Assembly: GCA_937929935.1 (NCBI GenBank)
Contig: CALFUL010000011.1
Span: forward strand, 1-64,000
Length of the DNA: 64,000 bases
Direction: 5' to 3'
Source of the DNA: an uncultured Flavobacteriaceae bacterium
GTDB lineage: Bacteria; Bacteroidota; Bacteroidia; Flavobacteriales; Flavobacteriaceae
In this document: positions 15,657 to 25,357 of the stretch, in pieces
Layout: the number at the start of each line of letters is the position of its first letter
Numbering within the stretch: the first letter of the stretch is position 1
Notes under the pieces: generated by a model
What the model was told of the DNA's origin: nothing
The model's input: the letters and a program-made list of their open reading frames with translations, nothing else
Database searches by the model: none
Program-made: the position numbers and the translations under genes

Positions 15657-16106
15657 TTAGTTTTCGTTGCTGATTTTGTTATGACTTTCTAATTGCTCAT
15701 TAAAAAAATCAAACATGCTCACTGTTTCTAAAGAATCTTTCATATTAAGAAAAAGTTGCGTTGAATCTTTATTCACTAAATGAATTTTTTGGTTCTCAAA
15801 ATTATCAACAAAAACATAAACCTTTTTATCCGTTAGGGTATCTTTAAATTCTTGGTAGACTCCTTTTCCCTTTTCAAAGGCTGAAAAGCCATTTAATCGA
15901 GCCATAGGCGGAATTTTATCAACCCACGCTACTTTATCTAATTGATCAAATTTCACATCATGATGGTAGATGCCTGAAAGAATAGTCATCTTATCTGGTG
16001 CTGTTCGAGTCCAGTTTTTATAATGTGCGGCAAAGGCCAATAAACAAACTATGATGGTAAGTATTATCAAGATGTTCAAAAACCAATGTCTTTTTTTTGT
16101 TGCCAT
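15657..16106 (-). CDS. Membrane-anchored protein of unknown function
   Basis: A 149-residue protein with one N-terminal membrane helix (about 9-28) and a soluble periplasmic domain. I see no motif that identifies it. The C-terminal half alternates short strands (KKVYVFVDNFENQKIHLVNK). It is 5 bp upstream of the DUF2141 gene on the same strand, so the two are very likely cotranscribed and may share an envelope role. Confidence 0.6.
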   Translation of the reverse strand: MATKKRHWFLNILIILTIIVCLLAFAAHYKNWTRTAPDKMTILSGIYHHDVKFDQLDKVAWVDKIPPMARLNGFSAFEKGKGVYQEFKDTLTDKKVYVFVDNFENQKIHLVNKDSTQLFLNMKDSLETVSMFDFFNEQLESHNKISNEN

Positions 16107-16218
16107 TTTAGGTGTCTCGGTTAAGATACTGTTTCACTATGTAATGATAACGTAAGCGGTATTGTAACTATTGTTAAATTAAATTTTATATTTAGAGTAC
16201 ACAAACTATACCAACCCT

Positions 16219-19011
16219 ATGAGAATTCTTATCACTTTATTCATGCTGCTTTTTTCATTTACTGTTTTAGCTCAAAAACAGGTTCTAGAACATTCAGATT
16301 ACGACCAATGGAATACCATTAAAGGAGCCACACTTTCACCCGACGGAAAATATGCAATGTTTTCTCTAGAAAAGGGCGAAAAAGATAATTTTTTAAAGAT
16401 TAAAGGGATAGATGGCAGAAATATTTTCGAATACGCCAGAGGTTCAAAAGGTATGTTTAGCTACGATTCAAAACATGTGCTTTTCACAATAAAAGCTTGG
16501 AAGGATAGTGTAACGGCAATGAAAAGCAGAAAAGTTAAGAAAAAAGATTTGCCAAAAGATACGTTGGCCATACTGAATTTTGAAACAAATGAACTCGTAA
16601 AAATTGCCAATGTAAAATCTTATAAACTTCCTGAAGAATGGTCAGGGTACGTGGCCTATTCTTTAGAAGATGTTGCAAAAAAGGAAGAAAAGAAAGACAA
16701 CGATTCAATACCAGAAAAAAAAGAGAAGAAAAAGAAAGGAAAGAAAATCAGCAAGAAAAACGGATATCATGTAGTGCTAAGAAATCTTGAAACCAATGTA
16801 GAAGACACTTTAAAATTTGTTACCCATTTTACATTTCCTGTAAAAGGAAAATCATTTGCTTACAGTAGCACTGGTATAGAAAAAGAAAGTAATGCAGGCG
16901 TATTTATTAAGAATCTTGAAAATGGACAAACACTGAATATACACAGTGCAAAAAAAGCGAAGTATACACAACTTGAATTTAGTGAATCAGGAAAAAATTT
17001 GGGCTTTATAGTTGACGCTGATACTACCAAAATTCAAATTCGACCTAATGAATTATTTCTTTGGAAAGAAGGGGCAGCAAAGGCCAAAAAACTAGTAGAT
17101 TCAGAAACTGCGCCAAAAGAGTATCTGGTTTCTTCAGACGGAAAAGTGAGTTTTTCAGAAGACGAAACTAAACTGTTTTTTGGTCTTAGAAAACCCCCAA
17201 TTATTAAAGACACCACCCTAACCAAAGAAGAAATTGTAAATGTTGAAGTATGGACGTATGATGAACCTCGACTTTATACCGTGCAAGAATTACAACTTAA
17301 AAATGACACGATTCGATCATATCAAACGGCAATTCATTTAAAAAATAATGCCCTGGTACAATTAGCAACTGAAGAATACCCCATCAGTCAATTGGGCGAT
17401 GAAGGCAATGCGAACTATACTTTAATAAACACATCGCGGCCTTATGATTTAGAAAGACAATGGACAGGACTAACAAACTATGATTATCAAATTAAAAATA
17501 CGGTTACCGGATCCGCCAAATTCGAAATAAAAGAGTCAGAACGTTTACAATTAAGTCCTGAGGCAAAGTATGCATTTGGATACAGTCGAAAAGACACTAC
17601 CTGGGTGGCTTATGATATAAACTCGGGTAAACGTTTAGCGTTGACTGAAAACAAAGTTTTTTACAATGAGTTTCATGATTATCCGGATCACCCCTATAAT
17701 TACGGTTATGCTGGTTTTACCAAAAATGATGCTTCAATCATTGTGTATGACCGTTATGATTTATGGGAATTCAATCTTAAAACAGGAGAAGGAAATCGAT
17801 TGACCCAAGGGCGTGAAAAGCAAACACGCTACAGATATCAAAAAATTGATAATGAAGAACGTTTTTTAGACCCAAAATCAACATGGCTGCTCAGTACCTT
17901 TGATGAAACCACTAAGAATTCTGGGTTTGCATATTACCATCCGAAGAACAAAAAAATAACCCCACTCGTTTCTGGGCCGTATCGTTTTGCAAATGCTAAA
18001 AAAGCAAAATTGAGTGACCAATTACTATTCACCCGAGAGTCTTTTAAAGAATTTCCTGATATTAGAACTACTGATTCAAGTTTTACTAAAGTAACCGTTT
18101 TAAGTGATGCCAATCCGCAGCAAGAAAACTATAACTGGGGTACAATTGAGCTTACAAAATGGAACTCTTTAGACGGAAAAGAACTTACAGGACTTTTAGT
18201 AAAACCAGAAAATTTTGACCCCAATAAGAAGTATCCGTTGCTTGTAAATTTTTATGAACGTAGTTCTGATGCACTAAACCGTCATAGGGTTCCTAGAGCA
18301 GAACGATCATCAATCAATTACAGTTTTTACACCAGTCGTGGGTATGTGATTTTCAATCCTGATGTTGCGTATCGTGTTGGTTACCCGGGTGAGAGTGCTT
18401 ACAACTGTGTAATTCCGGGTGTAACTTCACTAATTGAAAAAGGATTTATAGATAGAGCTAATATTGGCGTACAAGGACATAGCTGGGGAGGTTATCAAAT
18501 TGCATATCTAGTAACCAAAACTGATATTTTTAAAGCAGCTGAATCAGGCGCTCCTGTAGCGAATATGATAAGTGCTTATGGCGGTATACGCTGGTGGTCT
18601 GGCCTAAGTCGCCAGTTTCAATATGAACATACGCAAAGTAGAATTGGAGGCACCCCATGGGAATACCCTGCAAGATATATCGAAAATTCACCCATCTTCA
18701 ATATTGACAAAATCAACACACCACTTTTAATTATGCATAATGATGCTGACGGTCATGTACCTTGGTATCAGGGTATTGAATTTTTTGTAAGCCTAAGAAG
18801 ATTAGGCAAGCCTTCATGGTTTTTAAATTATAACGGAGAACCACATTGGCCACTCAAAATGCAAAATCGTAAAGATTTTAACATCAGAATGGCACAGTTC
18901 TTTGACTATTATTTAAAAGGAGATGCCAAACCTGTTTGGATGGATCGCGGGGTACCTGCTATGGAAAAAGGTATTAATCAAGGGTATGAACTTATTGATA
19001 ATAAAAAATAG
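16219..19011 (+). CDS. S9 family peptidase (prolyl oligopeptidase type), secreted
   Basis: A 930-residue periplasmic serine peptidase. A signal peptide (about 1-18, ending TVLAQ) is followed by a long beta-propeller region (about 25-640) and a C-terminal alpha/beta-hydrolase domain. The catalytic triad reads Ser755 in GHSWGGY, an Asp in HNDADGHVPW (842 or 844) and His876 in GEPHWP. A lysine-rich insert lies near residues 154-180. Length (930) is above the usual 650-750 of DPP-IV-like S9 enzymes, in the propeller part. It probably removes dipeptides or cleaves short peptides after uptake. Single gene. Confidence 0.9.
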   Translation: MRILITLFMLLFSFTVLAQKQVLEHSDYDQWNTIKGATLSPDGKYAMFSLEKGEKDNFLKIKGIDGRNIFEYARGSKGMFSYDSKHVLFTIKAWKDSVTAMKSRKVKKKDLPKDTLAILNFETNELVKIANVKSYKLPEEWSGYVAYSLEDVAKKEEKKDNDSIPEKKEKKKKGKKISKKNGYHVVLRNLETNVEDTLKFVTHFTFPVKGKSFAYSSTGIEKESNAGVFIKNLENGQTLNIHSAKKAKYTQLEFSESGKNLGFIVDADTTKIQIRPNELFLWKEGAAKAKKLVDSETAPKEYLVSSDGKVSFSEDETKLFFGLRKPPIIKDTTLTKEEIVNVEVWTYDEPRLYTVQELQLKNDTIRSYQTAIHLKNNALVQLATEEYPISQLGDEGNANYTLINTSRPYDLERQWTGLTNYDYQIKNTVTGSAKFEIKESERLQLSPEAKYAFGYSRKDTTWVAYDINSGKRLALTENKVFYNEFHDYPDHPYNYGYAGFTKNDASIIVYDRYDLWEFNLKTGEGNRLTQGREKQTRYRYQKIDNEERFLDPKSTWLLSTFDETTKNSGFAYYHPKNKKITPLVSGPYRFANAKKAKLSDQLLFTRESFKEFPDIRTTDSSFTKVTVLSDANPQQENYNWGTIELTKWNSLDGKELTGLLVKPENFDPNKKYPLLVNFYERSSDALNRHRVPRAERSSINYSFYTSRGYVIFNPDVAYRVGYPGESAYNCVIPGVTSLIEKGFIDRANIGVQGHSWGGYQIAYLVTKTDIFKAAESGAPVANMISAYGGIRWWSGLSRQFQYEHTQSRIGGTPWEYPARYIENSPIFNIDKINTPLLIMHNDADGHVPWYQGIEFFVSLRRLGKPSWFLNYNGEPHWPLKMQNRKDFNIRMAQFFDYYLKGDAKPVWMDRGVPAMEKGINQGYELIDNKK

Positions 19012-19106
19012 CGTTATAGATAAAAAAAGCGAAATCAAACAACATGGTTTGATATATGCTATACGTTAATAATAAGTATTAGATAATTTGAAGAGCTTAA
19101 TTTAAA

Positions 19107-20231
19107 ATGAACCAAACAAGTGAACTAAAAGAAATTGCCAAATTATTCTTCAAGTTAGGAAGCATTGCCTTTGGAGGCCCTGCAGCGCATATTGCCATGA
19201 TGGAAGATGAAGTGGTCAAAAAAAGAAAGTGGATGACGCAAGAGCACTTTCTAGACCTCATAGGTGCAACCAATTTAATTCCAGGTCCGAATTCAACTGA
19301 AATGACCATGCATTGTGGATACGAGCGTGCTGGTTGGAAAGGTCTCTTTGTAGCAGGGTTTTGCTTTATTTTTCCTGCAGTAGTCATTACATCTGTTTTT
19401 GCTTGGCTTTATCAAGAATACGGACAATTACCGAACGTTGAACCATTCATTTACGGAATAAAACCAGCCGTTATTGCAATCATCATAATGGCGGCCTATC
19501 GACTTGGAAAAAAGGCAGTAAAAAATACCGAACTCGCTATTTTGGGTATCATTGCCTTAGTCGCTTGCCTACTAGGGTTAAATGAAATAATCGCACTTTT
19601 CGGTTGTGGTTTATTAGGTATGGCCATGTATTTCTTTAAAAAAAATAAGGCTACCCTCAACAGCTATCTAGTACCGTTTATTATTTTTCAGCTTCATGAC
19701 CCTTTTAAAATTGGTACACTCAAAATATTTTTAACCTTCTTAAAAATAGGTGCCATTCTTTATGGTAGTGGTTATGTTTTATTTGCTTTTCTAGACACAG
19801 AATTAGTGGCAAACGGATGGCTCACACGGCAAGCTTTAATTGATGCAGTTGCCGTGGGACAAATCACACCAGGACCAGTTTTATCAACGGCAACATTTAT
19901 AGGTTGGCAAATAAACGGAATACCAGGTGCGCTTGCAGCAACAGCTGGTATTTTTCTACCCTCTTTCCTATTTGTTTTACTGCTCAATCCTTTGATACCA
20001 AAGATGCGGAAATCAAAACTAATTGGTTCTATTTTAAATGCAATTAATGTTGCAGCAGTTGCATTAATACTAGCGGTTTGTGTTGACATGGCTAAAGACA
20101 CTTTAACCGATTGGCGCGCCATAGTAATTGCAATAGCAAGCTTGATTGTTGTATTTGTTTTTAAAAAAGTGAATAGTGCTTATATTGTTTTAGCAGGTGC
20201 ACTAGTTGGGTATCTATTACATTTAATATAG
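19107..20231 (+). CDS. Chromate transporter family protein (ChrA-type)
   Basis: A 374-residue membrane protein with two homologous CHR halves. Half one has FFKLGSIAFGGPAAHIAMM and LIGATNLIPGPNSTEM; half two has FLKIGAILYGSGYVLFAF and AVAVGQITPGPVLSTATF. The repeated FxKLGxxxFGG and PGP motifs define the family. Members export chromate, but many chromosomal copies have an unknown substrate. The long, two-domain form is the usual ChrA layout. No chromate regulator is adjacent. Confidence 0.88.
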   Translation: MNQTSELKEIAKLFFKLGSIAFGGPAAHIAMMEDEVVKKRKWMTQEHFLDLIGATNLIPGPNSTEMTMHCGYERAGWKGLFVAGFCFIFPAVVITSVFAWLYQEYGQLPNVEPFIYGIKPAVIAIIIMAAYRLGKKAVKNTELAILGIIALVACLLGLNEIIALFGCGLLGMAMYFFKKNKATLNSYLVPFIIFQLHDPFKIGTLKIFLTFLKIGAILYGSGYVLFAFLDTELVANGWLTRQALIDAVAVGQITPGPVLSTATFIGWQINGIPGALAATAGIFLPSFLFVLLLNPLIPKMRKSKLIGSILNAINVAAVALILAVCVDMAKDTLTDWRAIVIAIASLIVVFVFKKVNSAYIVLAGALVGYLLHLI

Positions 20232-20305
20232 GCAACTGCCCCTAAAATAATTTCATTTAAAGGTGTTTACACATTGCTGAAGTGTTGATATGTTTCGAAC
20301 GTTTT

Positions 20306-21121
20306 CTATCCCAATCCTACATCTAGAGTCATCATGACAATAAAACCAGCGATAAAGCCCATTACGGCAATATCAGAATGTTTGTCTTGTTGTGTTTCAG
20401 GTATCACTTCTTCAACAACCACAAAAATCATGGCCCCCGCTGCAAAAGCTAAGGCATATGGCAAAATAGGTTGAAAAGTCATTACGGCCCACGCACCAAT
20501 TACAGCAGCGATAGGTTCTACAATAGCTGAGGCTTGACCATACATAAAGCTCCTTCTTCGTGAAAGACCTTGTCTACGTAAGGGCATAGACACGGCAAAA
20601 CCTTCAGGAAAATTCTGTAAACCAATACCTAAAGCTAGCGCAACGGCACCGCCAATAGTGGCACCGTCAAAACCTGCAGCAACACCGCCAAAAAGAACAC
20701 CTACCGCCAAACCTTCAGGAATATTATGTAAGGTTATTGCTAATGTCAGTAGTGTTGTTTTATGCCAAGGTGTTTTGATGCCTTCCGCCTCTTTAAAGTT
20801 GATATGCATATGCGGTAAAACTTTATCTAACCCAAATAGAAAAAGCGCGCCCAAGAAAAAACCAACTGCAGCAGGAATCACTTTTACAAACCCCTCGCCC
20901 GGACTCATTTCAATACCCGGCGCTAAGAGACTCCAAAAACTAGCAGCGACCATTACTCCCCCTGTAAAACCAAGCATTCCGTCCATTACAGAACGTTTTG
21001 GGTTCTTAAATAAAAATACCAAAGCCGCACCTGCTGCGGTCAACCCCCAAGTAAAAAGCGTAGCGTAAAAGGCTGCTAAAATCGGGTTTATAGATTCAAA
21101 ATATTCAATTATTTCCTGCAT
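20306..21121 (-). CDS. ZIP family divalent metal transporter
   Basis: A 271-residue inner-membrane protein with about eight helices. The metal-binding helix motifs LAITLHNIPEGLAVGVLFGG and LGIGLQNFPEGFAVSMPL show HNxPEG and QNxPEG, the two signature helices of ZupT-like ZIP proteins. They import Zn, Fe or Mn. It is the last gene of an operon led by a DtxR-type regulator (21907-22569), which suggests iron or manganese as the controlled substrate. The outer-membrane protein gene upstream ends 12 bp before its start. Confidence 0.9.
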   Translation of the reverse strand: MQEIIEYFESINPILAAFYATLFTWGLTAAGAALVFLFKNPKRSVMDGMLGFTGGVMVAASFWSLLAPGIEMSPGEGFVKVIPAAVGFFLGALFLFGLDKVLPHMHINFKEAEGIKTPWHKTTLLTLAITLHNIPEGLAVGVLFGGVAAGFDGATIGGAVALALGIGLQNFPEGFAVSMPLRRQGLSRRRSFMYGQASAIVEPIAAVIGAWAVMTFQPILPYALAFAAGAMIFVVVEEVIPETQQDKHSDIAVMGFIAGFIVMMTLDVGLG

Positions 21122-21133
21122 AATACTCTTAAA

Positions 21134-21910
21134 TTAGTCAGTTGTTTTTATTTGATTATTGGGTATATAAATCTGTAATCTGCCTGTGATATAAAAATCT
21201 TGATCTGCATTAATACCTCTTCCTATTATGGTATCAAACTGAATATTGGCTAATGGTGTCCAATAAAATGCTGCACTGATATAATGGCTTGGAGAAAAGC
21301 CATCAGGCAAACTCCCGTTGATTTCTAAATACGCGCCGCCAATTGAACCAATATTTTGCAAATAGGTAATACCATACATATATGCCAAATCATGATTGCC
21401 AAAGTCGACGCCAAGATTGTAATTCAATTGCGCATTTTGGCTAGGCCCTAGATTATGAAAAAAACCTGCTTTTAAACCTACACCTAGTTTTTCTTGTTTA
21501 AAATCAGTGCCACCAGTGGCCGGTAAAAATAAATCACCTATGAAACTGATTTTGGGTAATATGCCGTTCTCCTCAATTAAATCTGCCCCGATTCCTATTT
21601 GAAGTGGTGTATAACCACTATCAACACGATTGGGTTTTCTACCATTCATTCTCACTCCGTTTTGTTGAAAATCCATTCCTAAACGAATTTCCACATCATC
21701 AGAAAAACCATATAAAAAGAGAAGCGACCCCGCTGTATACCCAGTGCTCTTTTCATTATCCTCTTTGAATGATTCATACGATGAGGCTATTTCAATTTGA
21801 GCTGCACCTTTAACCGTGCTCGTAGGAGATTCAATGACGTCTTGGGCTAGACTTAAATTAAAAGCAAAGACCACGATCAAAAGCCAAATCAAATGTTGGT
21901 TTCTAATCAT
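21134..21910 (-). CDS. Outer-membrane beta-barrel protein (MetA-like transporter family)
   Basis: A 258-residue protein with signal peptide (about 1-22, ending NLSLAQD). The mature chain alternates amphipathic strands (GVGLKAGFFHNLGPSQNAQL, LNYNLGVDFGNHDLAYMYGI) and ends in a typical last strand (FYITGRLQIYIPN), consistent with the Phenol_MetA_deg / transporter barrel family. Its start overlaps the stop of the DtxR regulator by 4 bp, and a ZIP gene follows. A role as metal or metal-chelate pore across the outer membrane is inferred from this context. Confidence 0.75.
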   Translation of the reverse strand: MIRNQHLIWLLIVVFAFNLSLAQDVIESPTSTVKGAAQIEIASSYESFKEDNEKSTGYTAGSLLFLYGFSDDVEIRLGMDFQQNGVRMNGRKPNRVDSGYTPLQIGIGADLIEENGILPKISFIGDLFLPATGGTDFKQEKLGVGLKAGFFHNLGPSQNAQLNYNLGVDFGNHDLAYMYGITYLQNIGSIGGAYLEINGSLPDGFSPSHYISAAFYWTPLANIQFDTIIGRGINADQDFYITGRLQIYIPNNQIKTTD

Positions 21911-22569
21911 TCTGCTTCTTTAATTTCTAAATATAAATTTGATGCAATCTGATTTGAGATATGTACTTTTCTACCGTTCACTTCTATATACAATGAACCA
22001 TCAAACTCCTCTTTTTCAATAGTTTTAATGTAATCATTGATAGCAATCTTATTTTTATCTAAAAATTTTAAAAACGGAGTTGAAGAATCTTTGACCCCTA
22101 CACAAACCCCTTCAGCACCTATTTCAACTTCACTCAGTAATTTTTTTATGACCTTTTTAAACTCCCCATCTTTTGAGGGTATTGGGTCGCCGTGTGGATC
22201 TACTCTCGGAAATCCTAAATGAGCATCTAGTTTTTCAATCAATGCATCACTTTTAATATGCTCTAATTGCTCAGCAACCTCATGAACTTCATCCCAAGCG
22301 AAATCTAATTTTTCAACTAAAAAAACCTCCCACAAGCGATGCTTTCTAATAATAGACAAAGCTGCTTTTCTGCCTATTTCAGTTAAAGAAACGCCTTTAT
22401 ATCTTTTGTGATTGACCATGCCCTTTTCAGATAATTTCTTAACCATATCAGTCACTGATGAGGGTTTGGTCTGCATCTCTTCAGCAATGGCATTTGTAGA
22501 CACCATAGCACTTTCCACTTTATCTAAATGGTAAATTGATTTAATATAGTTTTCTTCTGAACGTGTCAT
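21907..22569 (-). CDS. DtxR/MntR family metal-dependent regulator
   Basis: A 220-residue regulator. The winged helix (SEENYIKSIYHL, AIAEEMQTKPSSVTDMVKKL) and dimerisation domain (RKHRLWEVFLVEKLDFAWDE, EQLEHIKSDALIEKLD) carry the usual metal-ligand positions, including Cys/Glu/His in the HEVAEQLEH region. The C-terminal 75 residues look like the FeoA/SH3-like domain. I start at ATG 22569 (MTRSEENY); the frame extends 14 codons upstream but those residues do not fit the family. A DtxR-like operator lies 51 bp upstream (22620-22635), so autoregulation is likely. Confidence 0.9.
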   Translation of the reverse strand: MTRSEENYIKSIYHLDKVESAMVSTNAIAEEMQTKPSSVTDMVKKLSEKGMVNHKRYKGVSLTEIGRKAALSIIRKHRLWEVFLVEKLDFAWDEVHEVAEQLEHIKSDALIEKLDAHLGFPRVDPHGDPIPSKDGEFKKVIKKLLSEVEIGAEGVCVGVKDSSTPFLKFLDKNKIAINDYIKTIEKEEFDGSLYIEVNGRKVHISNQIASNLYLEIKEAE

Positions 22570-22619
22570 CGTTTTTTTAACTCCGCCAAAAATACATTTT
22601 ATATATAACAAAACATATT

Positions 22620-22635
22620 TTTAGATTAGTCTAAA
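22620..22635. promoter_or_regulatory. DtxR-type operator TTTAGATTAGTCTAAA
   Basis: The core TTAGATTAGTCTAA differs at only two positions from the DtxR/IdeR half-site consensus TTAGGTTAGCCTAA, and its arms TTTAGA/TCTAAA form a perfect inverted repeat. It lies in the 113-bp space between the divergent DtxR gene (start 22569) and the lycopene cyclase gene (start 22683), so it could control both. Confidence 0.65.
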
Positions 22636-22682
22636 TATTTATTTATTTTCTCAATTTATACTTGATTATATTGCACTGCTTT

Positions 22683-23831
22683 ATGGATAAGACTAAAAAT
22701 TACGATTACATTATCATTGGCGCTGGCGCTGCCGGACTTATGCTTGCCGATGCGATGATTTCAGATGATTTTTTCAAGGATAAATCAATTCTACTTTTAG
22801 ATAAAGACCATAAACAAACCAATGACCGCACTTGGTGTTTTTGGGAGAAAGGCGAAGGGCAGTTTGACCACTTAGTTCATAAAAGGTGGAATCACATTTA
22901 TTTTGGCGGGAAGCAATTTTCGAAGCAATTTAATATCCATCCGTATGCGTATAAAATGATTCGTGGGGTTGATTTCTATACCGCTAGATTTTCTAAAATA
23001 GAAGCAGCTTCGAATATAACTTTTCTACAAACAGAAGTTTTAAATGTTGAGGATGAGGGTCAAAGTGTTGCGGTTTCAACAGCAACTGATACTTTTATTG
23101 GGCAACAAGCCTTTAACAGCATCTTTGATTATAAAATGGCAACGCATCAAGAAAAGTATCCGCTACTGCAACAACATTTTATTGGTTGGGTAGTTAAGAC
23201 AAAAGAGCCTGTTTTTGACATTGACCAGGCTACTTACATGGATTTTTCCATCGAACAAAAAGGAAATACGCGTTTTATGTATGTGCTACCATATACTGAG
23301 AACAAGGCATTAGTAGAGTACACGTTATTCTCAGAAGATTTACTACCAAAAGAAGAGTATGAAATTGCGATAAAAGCGTATTTAAAAAACACTTTAGGCG
23401 TTTCAGTTTATGAACTAGAAGAAACTGAAATGGGAAGCATACCCATGACGTGCTATGATTTTAAAGAACATCATTCTGCTAATGTACGCTATATAGGTAC
23501 AGCCGGCGGATGGGCCAAACCAAGTACGGGTTATACCTTTGCTAGTACGGCACGTAAAATTCCTGTTTTAATTGATTATATAAAGTCGGGCAAACCGTTG
23601 CAAAACTTAAGTTTTAAAAATCGATTTTGGTGGTATGATTTATTGTTTTTAGATGTATTACATAAAGACAATACAAACGGGTTTCGCATTTTTGAATCTT
23701 TATTTAAAAACCGAAGTCCGCAACTAATTTTTAAATTTTTAGATGAGCAGACTAGCCTTTGGGAAGACATCAAATATATTTGGGGCTGCCCTAAAAAGCC
23801 ATTTATAAAAGCTTTATTTGGAAGGTTCTAG
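22683..23831 (+). CDS. crtY: Lycopene beta-cyclase (CrtY-type)
   Basis: A 382-residue FAD-dependent cyclase. The N-terminal dinucleotide fold is IIIGAGAAGLMLADAM and the family signature NDRTWCFWEKG lies near residue 54; further motifs are YVLPYTENKALVEYTLFSED and AGGWAKPSTGYTF. It cyclises lycopene to beta-carotene on the way to zeaxanthin-type pigments. I use ATG 22683 rather than the TTG seven codons upstream. A polyprenyl diphosphate synthase gene of the same pathway lies at 24305-25279 in the opposite direction. Other crt genes are not in the window. It shares its upstream region with a metal regulator. Confidence 0.9.
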   Translation: MDKTKNYDYIIIGAGAAGLMLADAMISDDFFKDKSILLLDKDHKQTNDRTWCFWEKGEGQFDHLVHKRWNHIYFGGKQFSKQFNIHPYAYKMIRGVDFYTARFSKIEAASNITFLQTEVLNVEDEGQSVAVSTATDTFIGQQAFNSIFDYKMATHQEKYPLLQQHFIGWVVKTKEPVFDIDQATYMDFSIEQKGNTRFMYVLPYTENKALVEYTLFSEDLLPKEEYEIAIKAYLKNTLGVSVYELEETEMGSIPMTCYDFKEHHSANVRYIGTAGGWAKPSTGYTFASTARKIPVLIDYIKSGKPLQNLSFKNRFWWYDLLFLDVLHKDNTNGFRIFESLFKNRSPQLIFKFLDEQTSLWEDIKYIWGCPKKPFIKALFGRF

Positions 23832-23840
23832 CTTGAAAAG

Positions 23841-24227
23841 TTAGTTAACGGTGTTCCCATTTGAATCACATCCAAAATCGTCTGGCTTCCAAATCATTCT
23901 TTCATTTTTTAAACTTACTTCGCCTACGGTTATATTATTGCCATCCTTATTTTTAATGGTCTTTCCTTCACAGTCAATGATAAAGGTTACTTTGTCAACG
24001 AAGGGATTACAATCTCCAAAAATAAATACTGTTTTTGTTTTTAATTTAGCTTGTGAAATGTAGCAATACAGCATGTCTTCGGTAGGATTGACTTCTCGCT
24101 CCTCTATAATATTTTTCAACCATTGTAAGTCTTGAGTAGCATCGCCAAAATCACATTTAGGAATATCATACTTACTACAAGAAGTAATAAAAGAACATGC
24201 AAATACGGTAAAAAGAATTTTTTTCAT
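23841..24227 (-). CDS. Small lipoprotein of unknown function
   Basis: A 128-residue protein with a lipobox FITSC at residues 13-17, so it is probably lipid-anchored. Five further cysteines (for example KCDFGD, LYCYIS, GDCNPF, DCEGKT, FGCDSN) could form disulfides. I do not recognise a family. It lies between the convergent lycopene cyclase end and the polyprenyl synthase gene, 77 bp downstream of the latter on the same strand. Confidence 0.65.
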   Translation of the reverse strand: MKKILFTVFACSFITSCSKYDIPKCDFGDATQDLQWLKNIIEEREVNPTEDMLYCYISQAKLKTKTVFIFGDCNPFVDKVTFIIDCEGKTIKNKDGNNITVGEVSLKNERMIWKPDDFGCDSNGNTVN

Positions 24228-24304
24228 TATAAATACTCTTTACATATAGATGCAATAGTTCTTATTAAGTTGCGTGAATCAATATATCGCTCGTTACCAA
24301 ATCA

Positions 24305-25279
24305 TCAAACTTTTCGACGCATCAAATTTTTCCCAAATTGCTGTAACAATCCTTTTTTATCATCAGAAATCTTAAGAGTTTCAAGTACTGAAAACGCCTT
24401 ATTGGTGTAGTTTTCAATTTCTTTATGGGTGCGTTCGGCTGAACCACTATTTTGAAAAATAGTTTTAATGGTTTTTATTTTATCTGAAGAATCTGCGGGT
24501 TGAATTGAGAATAAGTCTAAAAGTTCCTTTTTGTGCGTAGCAGAACCTAATTCAAGGGCTTTTAGATATAAAAACGTCTTTTTATTTTCAATAATATCGC
24601 CCCCAACTTGCTTGCCAAAAGTTTCTGGATCGCCAAAAGCATCTAAATAATCATCTTGCAACTGAAAGGCAATACCTAAGTTTCGCCCAAACTCATACAT
24701 GCTATTTTGGTCATCAATAGTTGCATTCGCAACGATACCCCCCATTTTTAAAGCAGCAGCTACTAAAACCGCTGTTTTATATTCAATCATTTTCAAATAT
24801 TCAGCTTGGGTAACATCATCGCGTGTTTCAAAGTCAACGTCATATTGTTGCCCTTCACAAACTTCAATGGCGGTCTTACTAAATAGTTGTGCTAAGCTGC
24901 GAAACGTATCTCCGTCATAATTTTCAAACAACTGATATGCGTTTATAAGCATTGCATCCCCGGAAAGAATTCCGGTATTAATATCCCATTTTTCATGAAC
25001 AGTTTCTTTTCCTCGCCGTAAAGGAGCATCATCCATTATATCATCATGTACTAAAGAGAAATTATGAAACACCTCTATAGCCAATGCAGCGTCAAGTGCT
25101 TTTTTATAATCTGTTCCAAATATTTCTGTGGCCATTAAAACCAATACCGGGCGCAAACGCTTTCCGCCTAAACCCAAAATATAAGAGATAGGTTCGTAAA
25201 GGTTAATTGGTTCTCTAGTTTCTGTTTTTGACGCTAAATACGAAATGAATTCATTTCGATAATGTTCGATCGAATGCAT
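24305..25279 (-). CDS. Polyprenyl diphosphate synthase (GGPP-type)
   Basis: A 324-residue trans-prenyltransferase. The first aspartate-rich motif is LVHDDIMDDAPLRRGKET and the second is QLQDDYLDAFGDPETFGKQ, with GGKRLRPVLVLM upstream, in canonical order. It makes GGPP (or FPP) from IPP and DMAPP, feeding carotenoid and quinone synthesis. ATG 25279 (MHSIEHYRNEF) is chosen; six extra codons upstream (MKKNCC) do not match the family. With the nearby lycopene cyclase it forms a partial isoprenoid neighbourhood. Confidence 0.9.
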   Translation of the reverse strand: MHSIEHYRNEFISYLASKTETREPINLYEPISYILGLGGKRLRPVLVLMATEIFGTDYKKALDAALAIEVFHNFSLVHDDIMDDAPLRRGKETVHEKWDINTGILSGDAMLINAYQLFENYDGDTFRSLAQLFSKTAIEVCEGQQYDVDFETRDDVTQAEYLKMIEYKTAVLVAAALKMGGIVANATIDDQNSMYEFGRNLGIAFQLQDDYLDAFGDPETFGKQVGGDIIENKKTFLYLKALELGSATHKKELLDLFSIQPADSSDKIKTIKTIFQNSGSAERTHKEIENYTNKAFSVLETLKISDDKKGLLQQFGKNLMRRKV

Positions 25280-25357
25280 GCAGCAATTTTTTTTCAAAAA
25301 TACAGGAATTCAAAACAATGAGCAGCTTTACCATAAAATGTTAAAAAAAGCAAAACC

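Noticed and set aside
22570-22611. Extended N-terminus of the DtxR-type regulator
   Set aside because: The 14 extra codons do not fit the family, whose start is MTRSEENY-like, and would crowd the operator.
24132-24410. Various long frames antisense to clear genes, for example here and at 30138-30548 and 36319-36702
   Set aside because: They overlap strongly supported genes on the opposite strand and show no family motif, signal peptide or ribosome-binding site.
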